64,000 bases of DNA, taken from NCBI GenBank assembly GCA_037367405.1, contig JAZKJV010000299.1, positions 186,001 to 250,000 of the forward strand. The letters run 5' to 3'. Below are positions 34,342 to 46,650 of the stretch, piece by piece. The DNA comes from Ottelia alismoides. Lineage: Eukaryota > Streptophyta > Magnoliopsida > Alismatales > Hydrocharitaceae. The notes beneath the pieces are model-generated. The model was not told the origin of the DNA. It saw nothing but the letters and a program-made list of their open reading frames with translations, and made no database searches. The position numbers and the translations under genes were made by a program. Every line of letters begins with the position of its first letter. Within the stretch, counting starts at the first letter, position 1.

Positions 34342-34354
34342 GGCTCTGATACCA
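34342..34354 (-). promoter_or_regulatory. E4 primer binding site, initiator tRNA-Met
   Basis: The minus strand reads TGGTATCAGAGCC, complementary to the 3' end of plant initiator tRNA-Met, two bases inside the LTR edge at 34357. Confidence 0.93.
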
Positions 34355-34356
34355 CA

Positions 34357-36942
34357 TGAAGGATATGAAAGATCCTTAATCACATCACAAAAACATGAGA
34401 ATCACATCGTATGTGATCGAGAGCGAATAGTCGTACCAGTTGCTCGAGACAACGAGATTTAAAAATTTTTAATGCGATGAAACCACATGATCCAAGAACA
34501 CTTCTCGGATCATTTCATCTAAACCACAAACAAGTATTAGGTTTACCTCTTGAAGCGTGGTTGCGATCGATTATCTAAACAAAAAGACCTTCTGTCTCGA
34601 GTCCAATCCGACGGAGGAGACGCTTGCAAGGCATTGATGAAACACGTGCTCCTTGCAATCCATGTTGATGATCAAAGCGATGACTCTTTTGAACTCGCCT
34701 CATGAGATCCGACATCTTCTCCATGAGTGAGGTGCACCGAAGGAGATGGAGATCCATGAACAAACAATCTGGCAGCATAACGACGACGGTGCGGCAATGG
34801 CGACTCTCTCTAGGGCTTCCATGGTAGAAGACCACAACGAGAGAGAGGATGTATAGAGAATGAGAGAGAGAGAGAAGTTGTTGTTGTTATTGTAAGTTTA
34901 AAGAACGAGGGGTGCCTCCTCTTATATAGTATTTTGGGAGTCCATGGATCCCAATCCATGTGCATACAAATCCAATGTATGAGATTCATTTATGTTTCTT
35001 TCAATTGTCAAGATTTTATTGTAAAAATAAAACAATAATTAATTTAATTTAGATTAAATATATATTGAAAAGTCAATAAAAATTAATCCCAAATTAAATC
35101 AATCAATCATGGAGATTATGGAATGAAGATTGCCTCCCATAATTTGGGAATTGGTGGCAATCTCAATAATCTAATGAGATTACATTATTCTATGGAAATC
35201 TCCAAGATTTACAACAACACTTGTTGTAAATTATTATACAAAAATAATTTACAATTATTTTGTGAATATTGAAATCTTGCCATTGGAAAATTGTGAATCT
35301 CATTCACAACCAAAAATAAAATGTAAATTACATTTTCAATTAATTATCCGATGTGAACCCAATTCACATCAACATTTATTAACAAATGTAAGTTACAAAT
35401 AGCTCTCTCTTATATATTATAAATCACATTTATAATATATGCGATTAATATGGATAGTGCTATCCATATTATTCAAAATCTATGATAATTAAATCACATT
35501 TAATCATCTTGGATCTCTATCCTCATGTGTCCAAATAATATGAATCACATTCACATTATTTACATCTTTGATTATCAAATAACATTTAATTATCTTAGAT
35601 AACTCTCCATATAATATGAACTAAATTCATATTATTCATGATAATTAAATCACATTTAATTATTAATTTCTCAATGCTCGGATACATATATCAACAGTGA
35701 AATTATCCTTGAACTCTTTCAAGGATAATGCGCTTTCTCCGTGAATACTTGGAGAAAAGGACATGGCGATTGTATTGTTCCACATATAGTGACTTGGATA
35801 TTGAGATCACATCTCAAATACAGATCTTGTAGACCTCTCATAGATGCTTGATTAAATCAAGACCACAAATCTAATCTTCTCATTGCATCTGAATCACATT
35901 CAGATCAATGTTAAATATTTGGACCAAGATTAGATCACTTCTCTATTGAGAGGAGTCACTAAAATCCATACCCGTTTCATCACTCCCTAGGAATGGAAGT
36001 GTCATGGGTATACAATTATTTATGATCACATCACCCTCATGTATTCCTAATACATGTACATCCTACATACTGGAAGAACCAGAATAAACCCGAAGTATTA
36101 GATCAATTTTACTCTGTCTACTTCAGAGATTTATCATTAAGTTTCTCATTTGACTATTGGGAGTTGGTATCGATCATATATTTTGCAAAAGAATAAATCA
36201 TACCCAAGTGTTGTCATATACTTTCCAAAAGCATATATCAAACCTTACAAATTCAGTCAAGCTTCCAAAGCGAGATGACCGTGCATGGAATTTGATTTTC
36301 CCAATATCTCATGAGTGAGCTCAAGTCTTCCGGTTTAGTAAATGAACCTGTATGATCTCTCTGAGAGATCATATTACTAATATGACCTTGCATGCACACC
36401 AGCGTGTTGGTGTATTGACCTTGGTTACGTCATCAACCTATTGGTATGCCAAATGTACATACTCAGACATATAGTAACACATCTGTCTTCGGTCAAAGGA
36501 TGCGTGCCGATATCGTGACAACATACAACATAGGACTTTGGTTATCTCGGTCTCGTTAAGTTAACTCTTTGACCTAACTTATCCAATACCTCCGAATCTC
36601 TATTCCTATGCAGTGGGATTGCGTCAAGAGGTCGGTTAGATATCAGCTTTTAGAGAGAGGATTGCCATCTTCTTCTCAGACTGGAGATCATCTCTGAATA
36701 ATCATTTGATGGTGCTTGATGAGTCCTCAATCTAATTCTTTAGATATTCATCCAAGCACTAGCCTCTATGATTCAATAATTGAATCAATAACTGTATGAT
36801 TATCAAGATGGCCATGGTACATAACCCTAATTGTACTAAGGGGCCTATTATGCAAATTAATTATTCTTCATTTCAGATCAGGGAAGGATATTAAAATAAC
36901 ATTTATTTCATAATGGCTTTTCATGGGATTGCATGTCCAACA
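34357..36942 (-). repeat. E4 5' LTR
   Basis: Starts TGAAGGATATGAAAG and ends GCATGTCCAACA in plus orientation. The minus strand has a TATA box CTATATAAG at 34921-34929, about 560 bp before the primer site. Target duplication TGATC follows at 36943. Confidence 0.88.
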
Positions 36943-37900
36943 TGATCTGCCCACCTCCTAAGGTACGCAAGGGGGTGGTGGTTTATCATAAGCCCTGGTA
37001 GTGTCTCTAGAGTGGCTAGTCAGTCATCTGCTAAAACATCATGCATACCGCATACGCCTCTATTCAAGTAACTATCTATACATGGAATACTCACTAATCA
37101 TTGGAGCTCTGTAGTCAGGATATTGTATATGTTCTGGACCAAGATCGGCGTGTTGATATCATGGCATGGATACTTCTGGATCAAGTCTTTAAAACTCTCC
37201 CATGCCTCATGGAGTGGTTCATGGTATATTTGTGTGAAGCTAGAATATGTGATCTCATATGATTTATCCTACTTAATGGGTAGAACTTCTTGATAAATAT
37301 GTGCTTCAATTCATTCCATGTAGTGACTACCTTCCCCAAATTCTTAAGCCAATATGAGGCTTTATCTGCTATAGCGAAGGGGAAGGCCCTAAGACGGATG
37401 TAGTGTTGAGAAATATCATGATGTCCTAAGTTGTCACAAACCAGCTCGAACTTTGGCAGGAGTGTCGAAAAGTGGTGCCTCAGCTCCCCTGCATTAGGTG
37501 GTACTACTGGCCTCAGACAGCTCTCATTCTATGAAGCTCTAGGGTTGTAAGCATCCCTCATGGACTCCCCCTCAAGCTTATTTCCTCTCCCATTCCTCAA
37601 CTGACCAAGCTCTTGTCTAAATATTTCATTTATCTGCTTAGCTTATGCCAATCTAGCTAGAATGTCCATCAATGCTCTCTCTTCAACATAGTTCTTCTTG
37701 GGAGGTATCTCACTCACTAGCATGTCTTCTTCACCTTCAGAATAGAGAGGATTCAAATTAATAGAGTTGAAAGAATTAGATTTAGAACCATTGAGGTGAG
37801 GGTCTTCCTTGATATGGTGAGAGGAAGGAGGCTTGGTCTGGGTCTGACCTCCCACGAGAAAGAAAATTGACTTCGAAGTCCCAGCAAAAATCACTCCCAT
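36943..37900 (-). pseudogene. gag: E3 gag, N-terminal and capsid part, decayed
   Basis: ATG at 37900 opens MGVIFAGTSKS and the first 85 codons are open, ending at a TAA near 37643. The capsid core follows in the same region: LLPKFELVCDNLGHHDIS, AFPFAIADKASYWLKNLGK and FIKKFYPLSRINHMRSHI (37250-37480), a clear match to E1 gag 207-300. Relative to E1, about a dozen residues are missing after LPKF. Later parts (36990-37200) contain several stops. It is the outer part of the gag split by E4. Confidence 0.8.
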
Positions 37901-39391
37901 CCTTTATTCTCGATGTCAAAATATGTGAAGTATAATAATGATGTTTAAACAAGGAATGAATGAAAAGGAGCAAAGAGCATGATCTTTGAACACACACCCC
38001 TGAATACAAACACAAAGCAAATCCCAGATTCACCAAACATACATAGTGAAGGCTGTAAAGGTCCGGGCAATTATCTTTTCAGTTTTAATTTGGTGATAAT
38101 ACAATATTGTACATTTGTTACACATAGTGGAGTTACCTTACACCCAACAGTGCTCATGATAACTCCCAATCAAAGAGGTGCTATTTCCGAGCGGCTGGAC
38201 TTCAGTATCACACCTCCAAGGAGATTATCAGGATTATACAACCAAAAATTATTTCTAAAATCGAAGGCAATCCTTTGCATATCCCAAATCTACGAGAGTC
38301 GGAAATGGAGATTGAGGGGGTAAGTCAAGGGATTTGGGCTCTAACCTTAGTGGTTGCGTCCTTACCCACTCTGTCTGGGGCTAAGTACCCGTGTCCAAGG
38401 ACAGGGTTGCTCTCCTGAAAATAGTTTCAGATTTTTAATGATTTTTTTAATCAAAGTTGTATTAGTTGTCTATGTTTAAAGTGGGTTATCACTGTAATTA
38501 AGTCCACCACACGACACGCCTACAATCAGTCACGATTCCTGTTTAGCCCTAAGTTGTAAAACAGAGGAAGGAGATCGAAAAAGTCGATGCAAATTTGAAA
38601 AAATGATGATGGATGCCAAGTAAGGAAACTTACAGTGCTTCCCATCTCTCTACATGTGGGATACAATGACATATCGAAATTTTTATTATACACAATGAAA
38701 AAAGAGAAAACTGCACCTAGTAGACAGATCTATTTGTCCGAAATAATTGAGTTAAGAATTTGACTATATAAAATATTTTATAAGCGCATCTTATTAAGTG
38801 AATAGTGTGGTCCTCGTTTAGTATGATCACATACAGAAAATATGACCTATGAAAGCTATAAGAGACGTGAGTGCAAGTCTATCCTACGAACCACTCTAGT
38901 TGAGCCTCACCCTCAACACAAGTGTGAAACAGATCTCGACACACACACACCACAAAAATGTCCAAATCTAGTTACATGCGCGAGTTCCAAAACGAGAATT
39001 ATTGTAAATCAAATAGTTATTAAAAATAATTACAAAATTAAATGAATAAATGAAGAAATTAGAACCTTAACACTCTATGCCCTCAAATGACTTGACTCAG
39101 TCTTAATTAATTATGCATCCTTTAGTCGTCTCATTCCTGAAGAGCTAGCCTCCAATGCACCTAAGTTGCTTGACTACCTAAGCAGTCATTCTGGTCCACC
39201 AGGCCCTCGCATAAAAATTAAGATTATGTCAGAGAGAGATATACACAAATAAGACAAATAAATGAAATAAAAATACAATTCTAACAAAAGGTAAACATAG
39301 GAATTAATTACAAGATGGTCTCGAGATCAAACTACCCAGGAGGAGGAAAACCTAACTTCTAAATTTTGCAAAAATTATCTAAAGCAGTTCC
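37901..39391 (-). other. E3 leader
   Basis: About 1.5 kb with blocks shared with the E1 and E6 leaders (AATTATCTTTTCAGTTTT near 38070; GTCGATGC near 38585). A donor-like CTGTAAGT reads on the minus strand at 38628-38634 and an acceptor-like GTTTGTATTCAG ends at 38000, 100 bp before the gag ATG. Confidence 0.6.
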
Positions 39392-39409
39392 TCCACAGAG
39401 ATAGTGCCA
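39392..39409 (-). promoter_or_regulatory. Degenerate tRNA-Asp primer site of E3
   Basis: Plus TCCACAGAGATAGTGCCA aligns to TCCCCGGCAACGGCGCCA with about seven differences but keeps the CCA end, and it is followed two bases later by TGAAAAATCC, the LTR start of this family. Confidence 0.6.
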
Positions 39410-39411
39410 TT

Positions 39412-40532
39412 TGAAAAATCCTTAATGCCCTTTATTAATAATGTTATTTTTTTATCCTTAGGTTAATTTCTAGAGAATGTAGTGATTAGGTATTCTACGG
39501 AAGTGTTTTTTCATTTTTATGTGCAACTAAAAAGTGAAATGCAAAATGGCTAATTCTAGGGGATAATTTGCAATTTTTCACTTAAATTAAGTCCAAACAC
39601 TCCAAAACTTGGCTAAAATGTTAAACTATACAAAAATAAATTACTGTGAATTTTAGGTATTTTCTGACGTAAAATGGTTTTTTATTAATTAAATAATGCA
39701 AGATTGGTGATCATATATATTAACTTTAATAAAACTAAACATTAAATATTTTCAGAGACAAAATGATCCTAAATAATCCAAACTTAATGAATCCAGAACA
39801 ACTTTTAAATTATAAACGTATTAAGTGGTTTAGCAATTAAAATTCAATTACAAAAATCACAAATCAATTTATTCAAAGCAATTCATTCATATAAATGAGA
39901 TGAATTTTGGGCATATTATAGAGAACATTTAATTCTACCAAAAAAAATTTTTTAGGAATTTTCATAGCAATGGTGAATTAAATAGCAATTGTTTTACACT
40001 AATTTAATATTAAGAAATAAATACAATCTCAAGAAAACACTTTCAAATAATCATAAGCTATAGAGCTATGTGTTCTACATATGCAATTTGTGAAGTAAAA
40101 TTCAATGAAAAATAATCTTCCAAACATATACATAAGATTAAGGGTCTATATGAAAATGAGAAAACTGAAATGAAATCATTATTTTATGCAGATGAGGACT
40201 CAAATGTGGTTGCATATTCCTACTAGGGGGAATTATGCAAAAACACTTGGGTGGCATGCGACGCGCATGTGAGGAGGACGGATTGACAATTTCAGGAGGT
40301 GGCATGGGTATGCATACAATTTCTCATGCGCTCACGTACGTTGAGCATGAGTGGTTGAGGCTTAGATGGATCCTTAGAACCACAGCTCCACATGTTGACT
40401 GTTGTTGGTTCGGCTCGACCAAAGCGAGTGGATGGGTTGGAGGCTCAGAGTGGCGTACGTGACGCCACCAAGGACACTCAATGAGGATCAGGTGGTAGTT
40501 GCTTGGTGAGCGCTCGGATGATCAAGGTTATG
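39412..40532 (-). repeat. E3 5' LTR remnant
   Basis: Starts TGAAAAATCC after the primer site and has the AT-rich, then moderately GC-rich sequence typical of these LTRs. The R/U5 marker CGAACACAGGGA that lies about 200 bp inside the E1 and E6 LTRs is missing, so an internal deletion is likely. It is cut at 40533 by L7. I cannot recognise the remainder on the far side of L7. Confidence 0.5.
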
Positions 40533-42880
40533 TGATATCAAAGGTGGTTGCGACGTCAATCACCCGATCGGACTCAACAAGAAAATCAAGACCACATAAA
40601 CCAAACAATCAAGCATGAAAATCAAAGTAGTGGTCTCCGTTATTTATTTAACCTGGTATAGCGACCATGGTCGAACACAAGGAGCACAGAAATGTACGAA
40701 GTAGTCAGCAATCAGAGAAATAAAAACATAGTTTTGTGGTCTTTAATTTGCAAAGTTTTTAATATTTTCTAATAAGAAAACAAAAAAGATTAAAGAAAAA
40801 GCAAGCTGTAACAATTTTTATTAAGACCAAAAATACTAAAAAATGAAATAAAAATGTTTTTATATTTTTCAAATATGCAGGTGTTTTCGATAATTTTATG
40901 GTATATTTTTTATTTTTATCCGATTTTATAAAAATAAAAGAAAATCAAAACAGGAGAACAATGTACAGCCTGGGCCAAAAGGCAAATTTAAAATATTAAA
41001 ATTGCCCAAATGCCCTGGTTATGATTTTTATGAAAAGCAGATAAAAAGATCTAACTACAAAAACTGAAATCCCATTTTTTTATTTTTTTTAGAATTTTAT
41101 ATGATTCTAATAAGATTTTTAATCTTTTGTGATTTTTAGGGTTTTTATAAAGATAATGCTACAAAAATTATACAGGAATGAAAACACATCAACACAAATA
41201 CACAGAAATTTTTTATAAAATTTTTAGACCATTTTTTCGAGTTCTTATGTATTTTAGAAAATAAATAGGACACTTTTTAGGGGTTTTTTATTTTTAAAAA
41301 ATATCAAATAGATTTAAATCGAGTCACAAAAATTACCAAAAATATTACACATTAACAGGAGCTAAAGGTAATTTTTGTGGCATTTTTGGAGTTGATTTAA
41401 TAATTATTCAATTAAAAATAAGAGACACAACACATAGGGACCTACTTACAATTACTGAAAACTTATTAACCAATAAATAACGCAATAAAAAGCATAGGGT
41501 CTCACATGCAAAATCACTAGGGAATAGACGCACATGCTTATGAAACCGCGCACAGGGGCAGATTTGCAAATATCATAAACATTCCATTCAAGACATAACA
41601 ATCAGAATTTGCAAGACACATCATGCAAATAACCCACAAAAGCACATGAGTGTGCTCGTGTGTTCAGACTCAGAGGACTAAAGTGCAAATACTAGAAACA
41701 TAAGGGACTAATAGGCAAAAAGTTTTAACTACAACTTTATTTAATAGACTAGGAAGTAAAGCATAAAAACAGCAGAAAAGATAGCACAAAATACCCTCGC
41801 AGGGTGCATGCGGAGCGCTTGGGGGACGCATGGCGTGCTTTGATGGAAGCATGGACATGTAGTGGGGATCGTATGATGTGTCAGATCTGACACTCCAGAG
41901 AATGTTAGCTACGTGAGGCACAGATGCGTCAGGGCGTCAGATCCAACGTCCTAAAAGCTACTCCGGTGGCGGCTCTGATCAGGTCTGGCAGTGGTGGGCA
42001 GATCCAACGGCAGAGAGAGGGTCTGGAAGAACAAGACCCCGACGACCTTTACTAGAGTCTTAGATGGGATCCTCGACTCCGATGATTGATCAGAAGGGTC
42101 CGGTTATGTCGTGGAAGAACACCACGTCAAATGGACGGGTCCGATGGAGAAGCTACCGATCGGATGTACATGGCGATGGAGAGGGACCTGGAGCAGCTTT
42201 GGCGGATCCTCTGGAGGCGTGAACTGGGCTCCCCGTGTGCGTTAGCACCTGCGAAGGCAAGCTGAACTCAGGGCAAAGCTCCGATCGGGTTTATTGGAGC
42301 ACGCAAGGAAAGAAGCGATGGGGGGAGCGAAGTTCGATCTCCGGCGAAGGGGTTAGAGGAGATCAGTGCCTCAATCTCGACCTAACGGTCGATCGTAAGG
42401 GTGATCAGATTGCAGGGAAAGATGGAGGGTGATGCGGTGTATCGATCCGAACGGATGGGTTTGGATATCGGGGCTCCGACCCACTGGTCGAAGCAGGTGG
42501 ATGTGCGGCAACGCTAGATGGAGCGAATGGATCAAATAAGGAAATGGACGGGAAATGAGGGCTACCTGGAGGTGAGAACGTGTTCCTGAGCTCCAGGAGG
42601 AGGGGGACGATGAGATGATGGCCTTGACCACGCTGCAGAAGACGGGGAGGCTGAACACGGTGGCGCTCACCGGCCACGTAGCTGAGCTACGTCTCCTGAC
42701 CACCAAATTCCAATTCGAGGGGTTCCTCCGGTAGCTACCACTCCACTGAAGCTCCGATTAACCTAGGGTGGTAACGAACTCTACCACACAAAGCAAAAGC
42801 CTCCACCTAGCTACCCAACCCTTAATTAAACTTCAAGCCTACTCCATCTCTCTCTCATCTATTTAAGGTCCTTGCCTAAA
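40533..42880 (-). repeat. L7: LTR remnant of the B family, minus orientation
   Basis: The plus start TGATATCAAAGGTGGTTGCGA and the block GGTCGAACACAAGGAGCACA (near 40670) are the reverse of the B LTR end. No tRNA-matching primer site lies to its left, so it looks like a solo or truncated LTR. The minus strand shows TATA-like CTTAAATAG (42859-42867) and donor-like CCAG|GTAGC at 42566/42565. The AT-rich U3 expected beyond 42880 is not recognisable, so the right edge is open. ORFs in its GC-rich part align to non-coding parts of the B LTR. Confidence 0.6.
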
Positions 42881-44111
42881 TAATAACCTATACACCCTTA
42901 ACTTTCTACAATAAAGTTATCCTGTGATAGAGAGTGAGTGTGAGTGTCTTGAATGTTTGGAGGGAGTAGAGTGATTTCAAGGTGTTGATTTAAAGGTTAC
43001 AACCATGCTACTTCTTCAAGAGCAGCGCTAAGCCTCAGTAAAACTAAGCATCGAGTCCTTGAACCATTATGCTCCATAGAGATAGATTCCCTAGGAGATC
43101 CTTCAACCATTTCTGAATATTTTACTGCACCTAGTAGATCCTCTTATCTGTTGTCTCTTTATTCGGTAAATTTTGCCACATAGCATCGTCTTCTTCCCCT
43201 ATTATTCTAGCCCCTTTCGGGCATTAGCTTCAATTACGACTAACATTCATCACCTGGATTTTTACCCCTTCTCATATATGACCAACCTGATCACTTTATG
43301 TGATCGGATCACGAGATTTGTTGTCTTCGATCCACTTACAATGGTTTTCTGTCCATACCACCTTCATTTATATTTCTCTCACAAGAGAAAGCTTGTACAA
43401 CTTCAGTGATAGCATATCACTTGGCCTTAAGTTTGAGATATGTTTTCCATGAAGTAAGCAACAAATTTATCTTGTTTTGAAGTTTTTTGATCAAGAACAC
43501 CATCCGAATAAAGAGCCCCCCTATGGGTTTTTCGGGGTTTTGCATATCAGATCTCACATTTTATCTAAAAGTCCTAGTTAATTTGAACTCAAGATTTACA
43601 AGAGATCTTTATAGAAGTTTTTCCAAGTTGAATCAAGTTTATTAACAAGGATCTCTAACGTGGATGAAGAAGTCATTTGTACTCTAGTGAGCTCCTTTCG
43701 TTGAAGCTTGATTAGACTCGGATATTCAAACTTCCCTCGATGTGTAGTTGACATTGCAACAAAGACAATGGTTCCTTTCAGCGACAAGGATTGAGTGATA
43801 TCATGCTTCAGAGGCCTAGACGTGGTAGAGCTCTATTCAGGATCCGCTCATCTTAGTGAAGAACATAACATCATAGGGAGACACATGTCCTTCTATAGTC
43901 AACAAGTTTAACCGATGAGTTTTTTTAAATAAAGCCCTTGTAATTGTAGAAATCGTAGAATAGTCATGTGCCATGTAGACATTATTGGCATAATTGCAGT
44001 CCAAACCCTATGCTATTTTCAAAATGACATTGAAAATCGTGCTTGATAGTAAATTGCATCATATTTGTGTTGAGTTTTCAATATTACAAAAAGAACCTTC
44101 TAGGGACCTAG
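42881..44111. other. Unassigned sequence
   Basis: About 1.2 kb between L7 and E5. I see no long ORF, no repeat shared with the elements here, and no recognisable gene. It ends at CCTAG (44107-44111), the presumed left copy of the E5 target duplication. Confidence 0.5.
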
Positions 44112-45815
44112 TGTTGGACAAGTGAGCCCTGGGCGAACCATTTCTATAATGAATGTTATTGTAATCCTTTTATATATCAATAAAAGTTATTGATTTCATC
44201 CCTGTTTGAGATTAATGAATGCATGCACTTATAAAGTCCCTTCATACAATCAAGGTTATATACCATGACCATCTTGATAAGCATACAACAATTGATTCAT
44301 TGGTTGGATCACAGATGTTGGTACTGAGATGATATCTAAAGAGTTAGATTGAGGATTCATCTAGTGTCATCAAATGATTGTCAAGAAAGGATCTCCCACA
44401 TGAGAAGGAGATGATCTCCAGCGTGAGAAGGAGATGTCAATCCTTACTCCAAAGGTTGATATTCGACCGACCTTTTAATGCAGGTCCTCTTTATAGGAAT
44501 AGATATTCAAAGGTGTCAAATGTGTTAAGTCAATGAGTTGACTTAGCGAGATCGAGAAAGCTAAGACCTATGTCGTATGCTATCATGATATGGGCATGTA
44601 TCCTCAGGCTGGAGATAGATGCATTACTATATGTCTGAATATGTACATTAGGTAGACCGTTAAGTTGATGACCTAATCAAGGTCTATACACCGACGAGAT
44701 GGTATGTATATAAGGGCGTATGAGTAATATGATCTTTCAATGGGATCATACATGTTCACTACTGAACCAGAAGACATGATCTCACTCGTGAGATATTAGT
44801 ACCAACCAAATTCCATCGATGGTTATCTCGCTTTGGAAGTAAGACATGATTTGTGGGGTATGATATATTCTTTTGGAAAGTATATGATTGATACTGACTC
44901 CTAATGATAGAATGAGAAACTAAATAATAAAACCCTAAAGGAGACAATCCCAAATGAGATTAGAACTTTGGGTTTAATCATGGTCTTCTAGTATGCAGTA
45001 TGTACATGTATTAGGAATACTCGCGGGTGATATGATCTTAAATGATTGTATACCATGGCAATCACATTTCAAGGGAGTGGTGAAACATGTTTGGATTTTA
45101 GTGACTCCACAGTAGAGTGGGTATCCGATCTTGGTCCAATTATTGGACATTAATCCGAATATGATTCGGATGCAATGAGATGATGGGATATCATGTCTGA
45201 TATGATCAGACATCTCTGAGTGGTCTTCTAGATCTATATATGAGATTGGATCTCACTATCCAAGTCATTATACATGGCATATATAATAGCCCTGACCTTT
45301 TCTCCAAGTATCTGAGGAGAAGGCACACAATTCTTAAGATAATTCAAGAACTGTTCCATGAGCAATTTCATCTAAGCATTTGGATAATTAAATATGATTT
45401 AATTATCACAATTAATGTGAAAAGAGATATCCAAGATAATTAAATTATATTTAATTATCATGGATAGGATTAATGTGGATAACGTTATCCACAATAATCA
45501 TGGATAATGTGGATATGATCCACAATATCCTGCAGAGAGTTGATTATGAACGAGATTCACAATTTATATGTTAATAATTGGATTCACATTATATAATTTA
45601 ATATAAATATGGTTTATATCAAATATTAGATGGAAGAATATAATTCTCAATAGTCAATGGTATAATTGCAATTATCACAAATAATTTGGAATTATTTGAT
45701 GATAATTCAATTATTCATGTAACTGGTATAATGGATAAATTGATTTCACCCATTCCATTACTTAGAGTGGATATCCAAGGATTGTTAAACCATGGTGGAG
45801 GTCCACATGGAGCCT

Positions 45816-45818
<3 letters not shown>

Positions 45819-45859
<41 letters not shown>
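45819..45859 (+). repeat. (TA)n microsatellite
   Basis: About 20 uninterrupted TA units inside the E5 LTR, absent from the E4 LTRs. Confidence 0.9.
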
Positions 45860-45861
<2 letters not shown>

Positions 45862-46076
45862 ATTTATAAATTAATTGCAATAATTTAGAAACTATTTTCA
45901 AATTATCTCTTTGTTTTTTATTTTGTGTTTATAGTAAACTTAAAATAAAACAAATCAATCTAAACCATTGATTAGTGAGAGCACATGAATTGGGATCCAT
46001 TGAAAGAAACATAAACCAATCTAAATCATTGATTAGTGAAAGCACATGGATTGAGATCAATGGACTTACAAAATGC

Positions 46077-46084
46077 TATAAAAG
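46077..46084 (+). promoter_or_regulatory. TATA box of E5 LTR
   Basis: TATAAAAG followed by pyrimidine-rich CTCTATCCCTCTTTACACTA. It sits about 560 bp before the primer site, as in E4. Confidence 0.7.
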
Positions 46085-46637
46085 AGAGGCCAACTCTATC
46101 CCTCTTTACACTAGTTGAATGAAAATGTTGCATTAATAAAACTCTATATGTCTTTACACACGTCCTCTCTCTTCCCCCTAACCTTGATGGAGATCACGAT
46201 CGTCGTCATGCTACCGTTGTCTTGTCGAATTAATCATTCAAGGAACTTAGTCTTCTTCGGTACCTTGTGCTCGTGAAGAAGACAGTGGATTTCATGCGAC
46301 AAAATCGGGAGGTTCCGTGCTTCGATTATTGTTAGGGTTTGTGGGAAGCACGTGTCTCATCAACACACTCACAAGTACACTCTTGTCGGATCAGACTTGA
46401 GTACGGAGGCCTCTTTGCTTATAGGATTCAAATCACAATCATGCTTCAAGAGGTAAGCCTAAACTTGTGTGATCTGAATGAAACAACAAGGGAAAGGTTA
46501 TCGAGCCATGTGGTTTCATTCTTAATTTTTTTTATTTTCCCGTTGCCATGCCAACTAGTATGACTAGTTGACCTAGATCGAATTTGATCTGATCTCCACA
46601 CCTCTGTGACAGGCAAGGCTAACATCTTATCTTCAAG

Positions 46638-46650
46638 TGGTATCAGAACC
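46638..46650 (+). promoter_or_regulatory. E5 primer binding site, initiator tRNA-Met
   Basis: TGGTATCAGAACC, one G-to-A difference from the perfect TGGTATCAGAGCC, two bases after the LTR end. Confidence 0.9.

Larger units (their letters stand above)
26429..36942 (-). mobile_element. E4: complete but decayed Ty1-copia element
   Basis: Two 2.6 kb LTRs (26429-29000 and 34357-36942) flank a 5.4 kb internal region. The element is bounded by the 5-bp target duplication TGATC at 26424-26428 and 36943-36947. The initiator tRNA-Met primer site (34342-34354) and the polypurine side (29001-29015) set minus orientation. Domain order from the primer site is gag, GAG-pre-integrase, integrase, then RT, which is the copia order. 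No long open frame remains. The LTRs differ at roughly one site in seven over the first 200 bp by eye, so the insertion is old. Confidence 0.9.
44112..46635 (+). repeat. E5 5' LTR (2.5 kb)
   Basis: Starts TGTTGGACAAGTGAGCCC and ends TCTTATCTTCA two bases before the primer site. The start matches the E4 LTR (TGATGGACATGTGAGCCC, minus strand). TATA box at 46077-46084 and a TA microsatellite at 45819-45859. Such LTRs are long for copia. Confidence 0.88.

Noticed and set aside
42235..42706. ORFs in L7 as a host gene near a promoter
   Set aside because: The region aligns to the reverse of the B LTR, including its TATA and donor-like sites.
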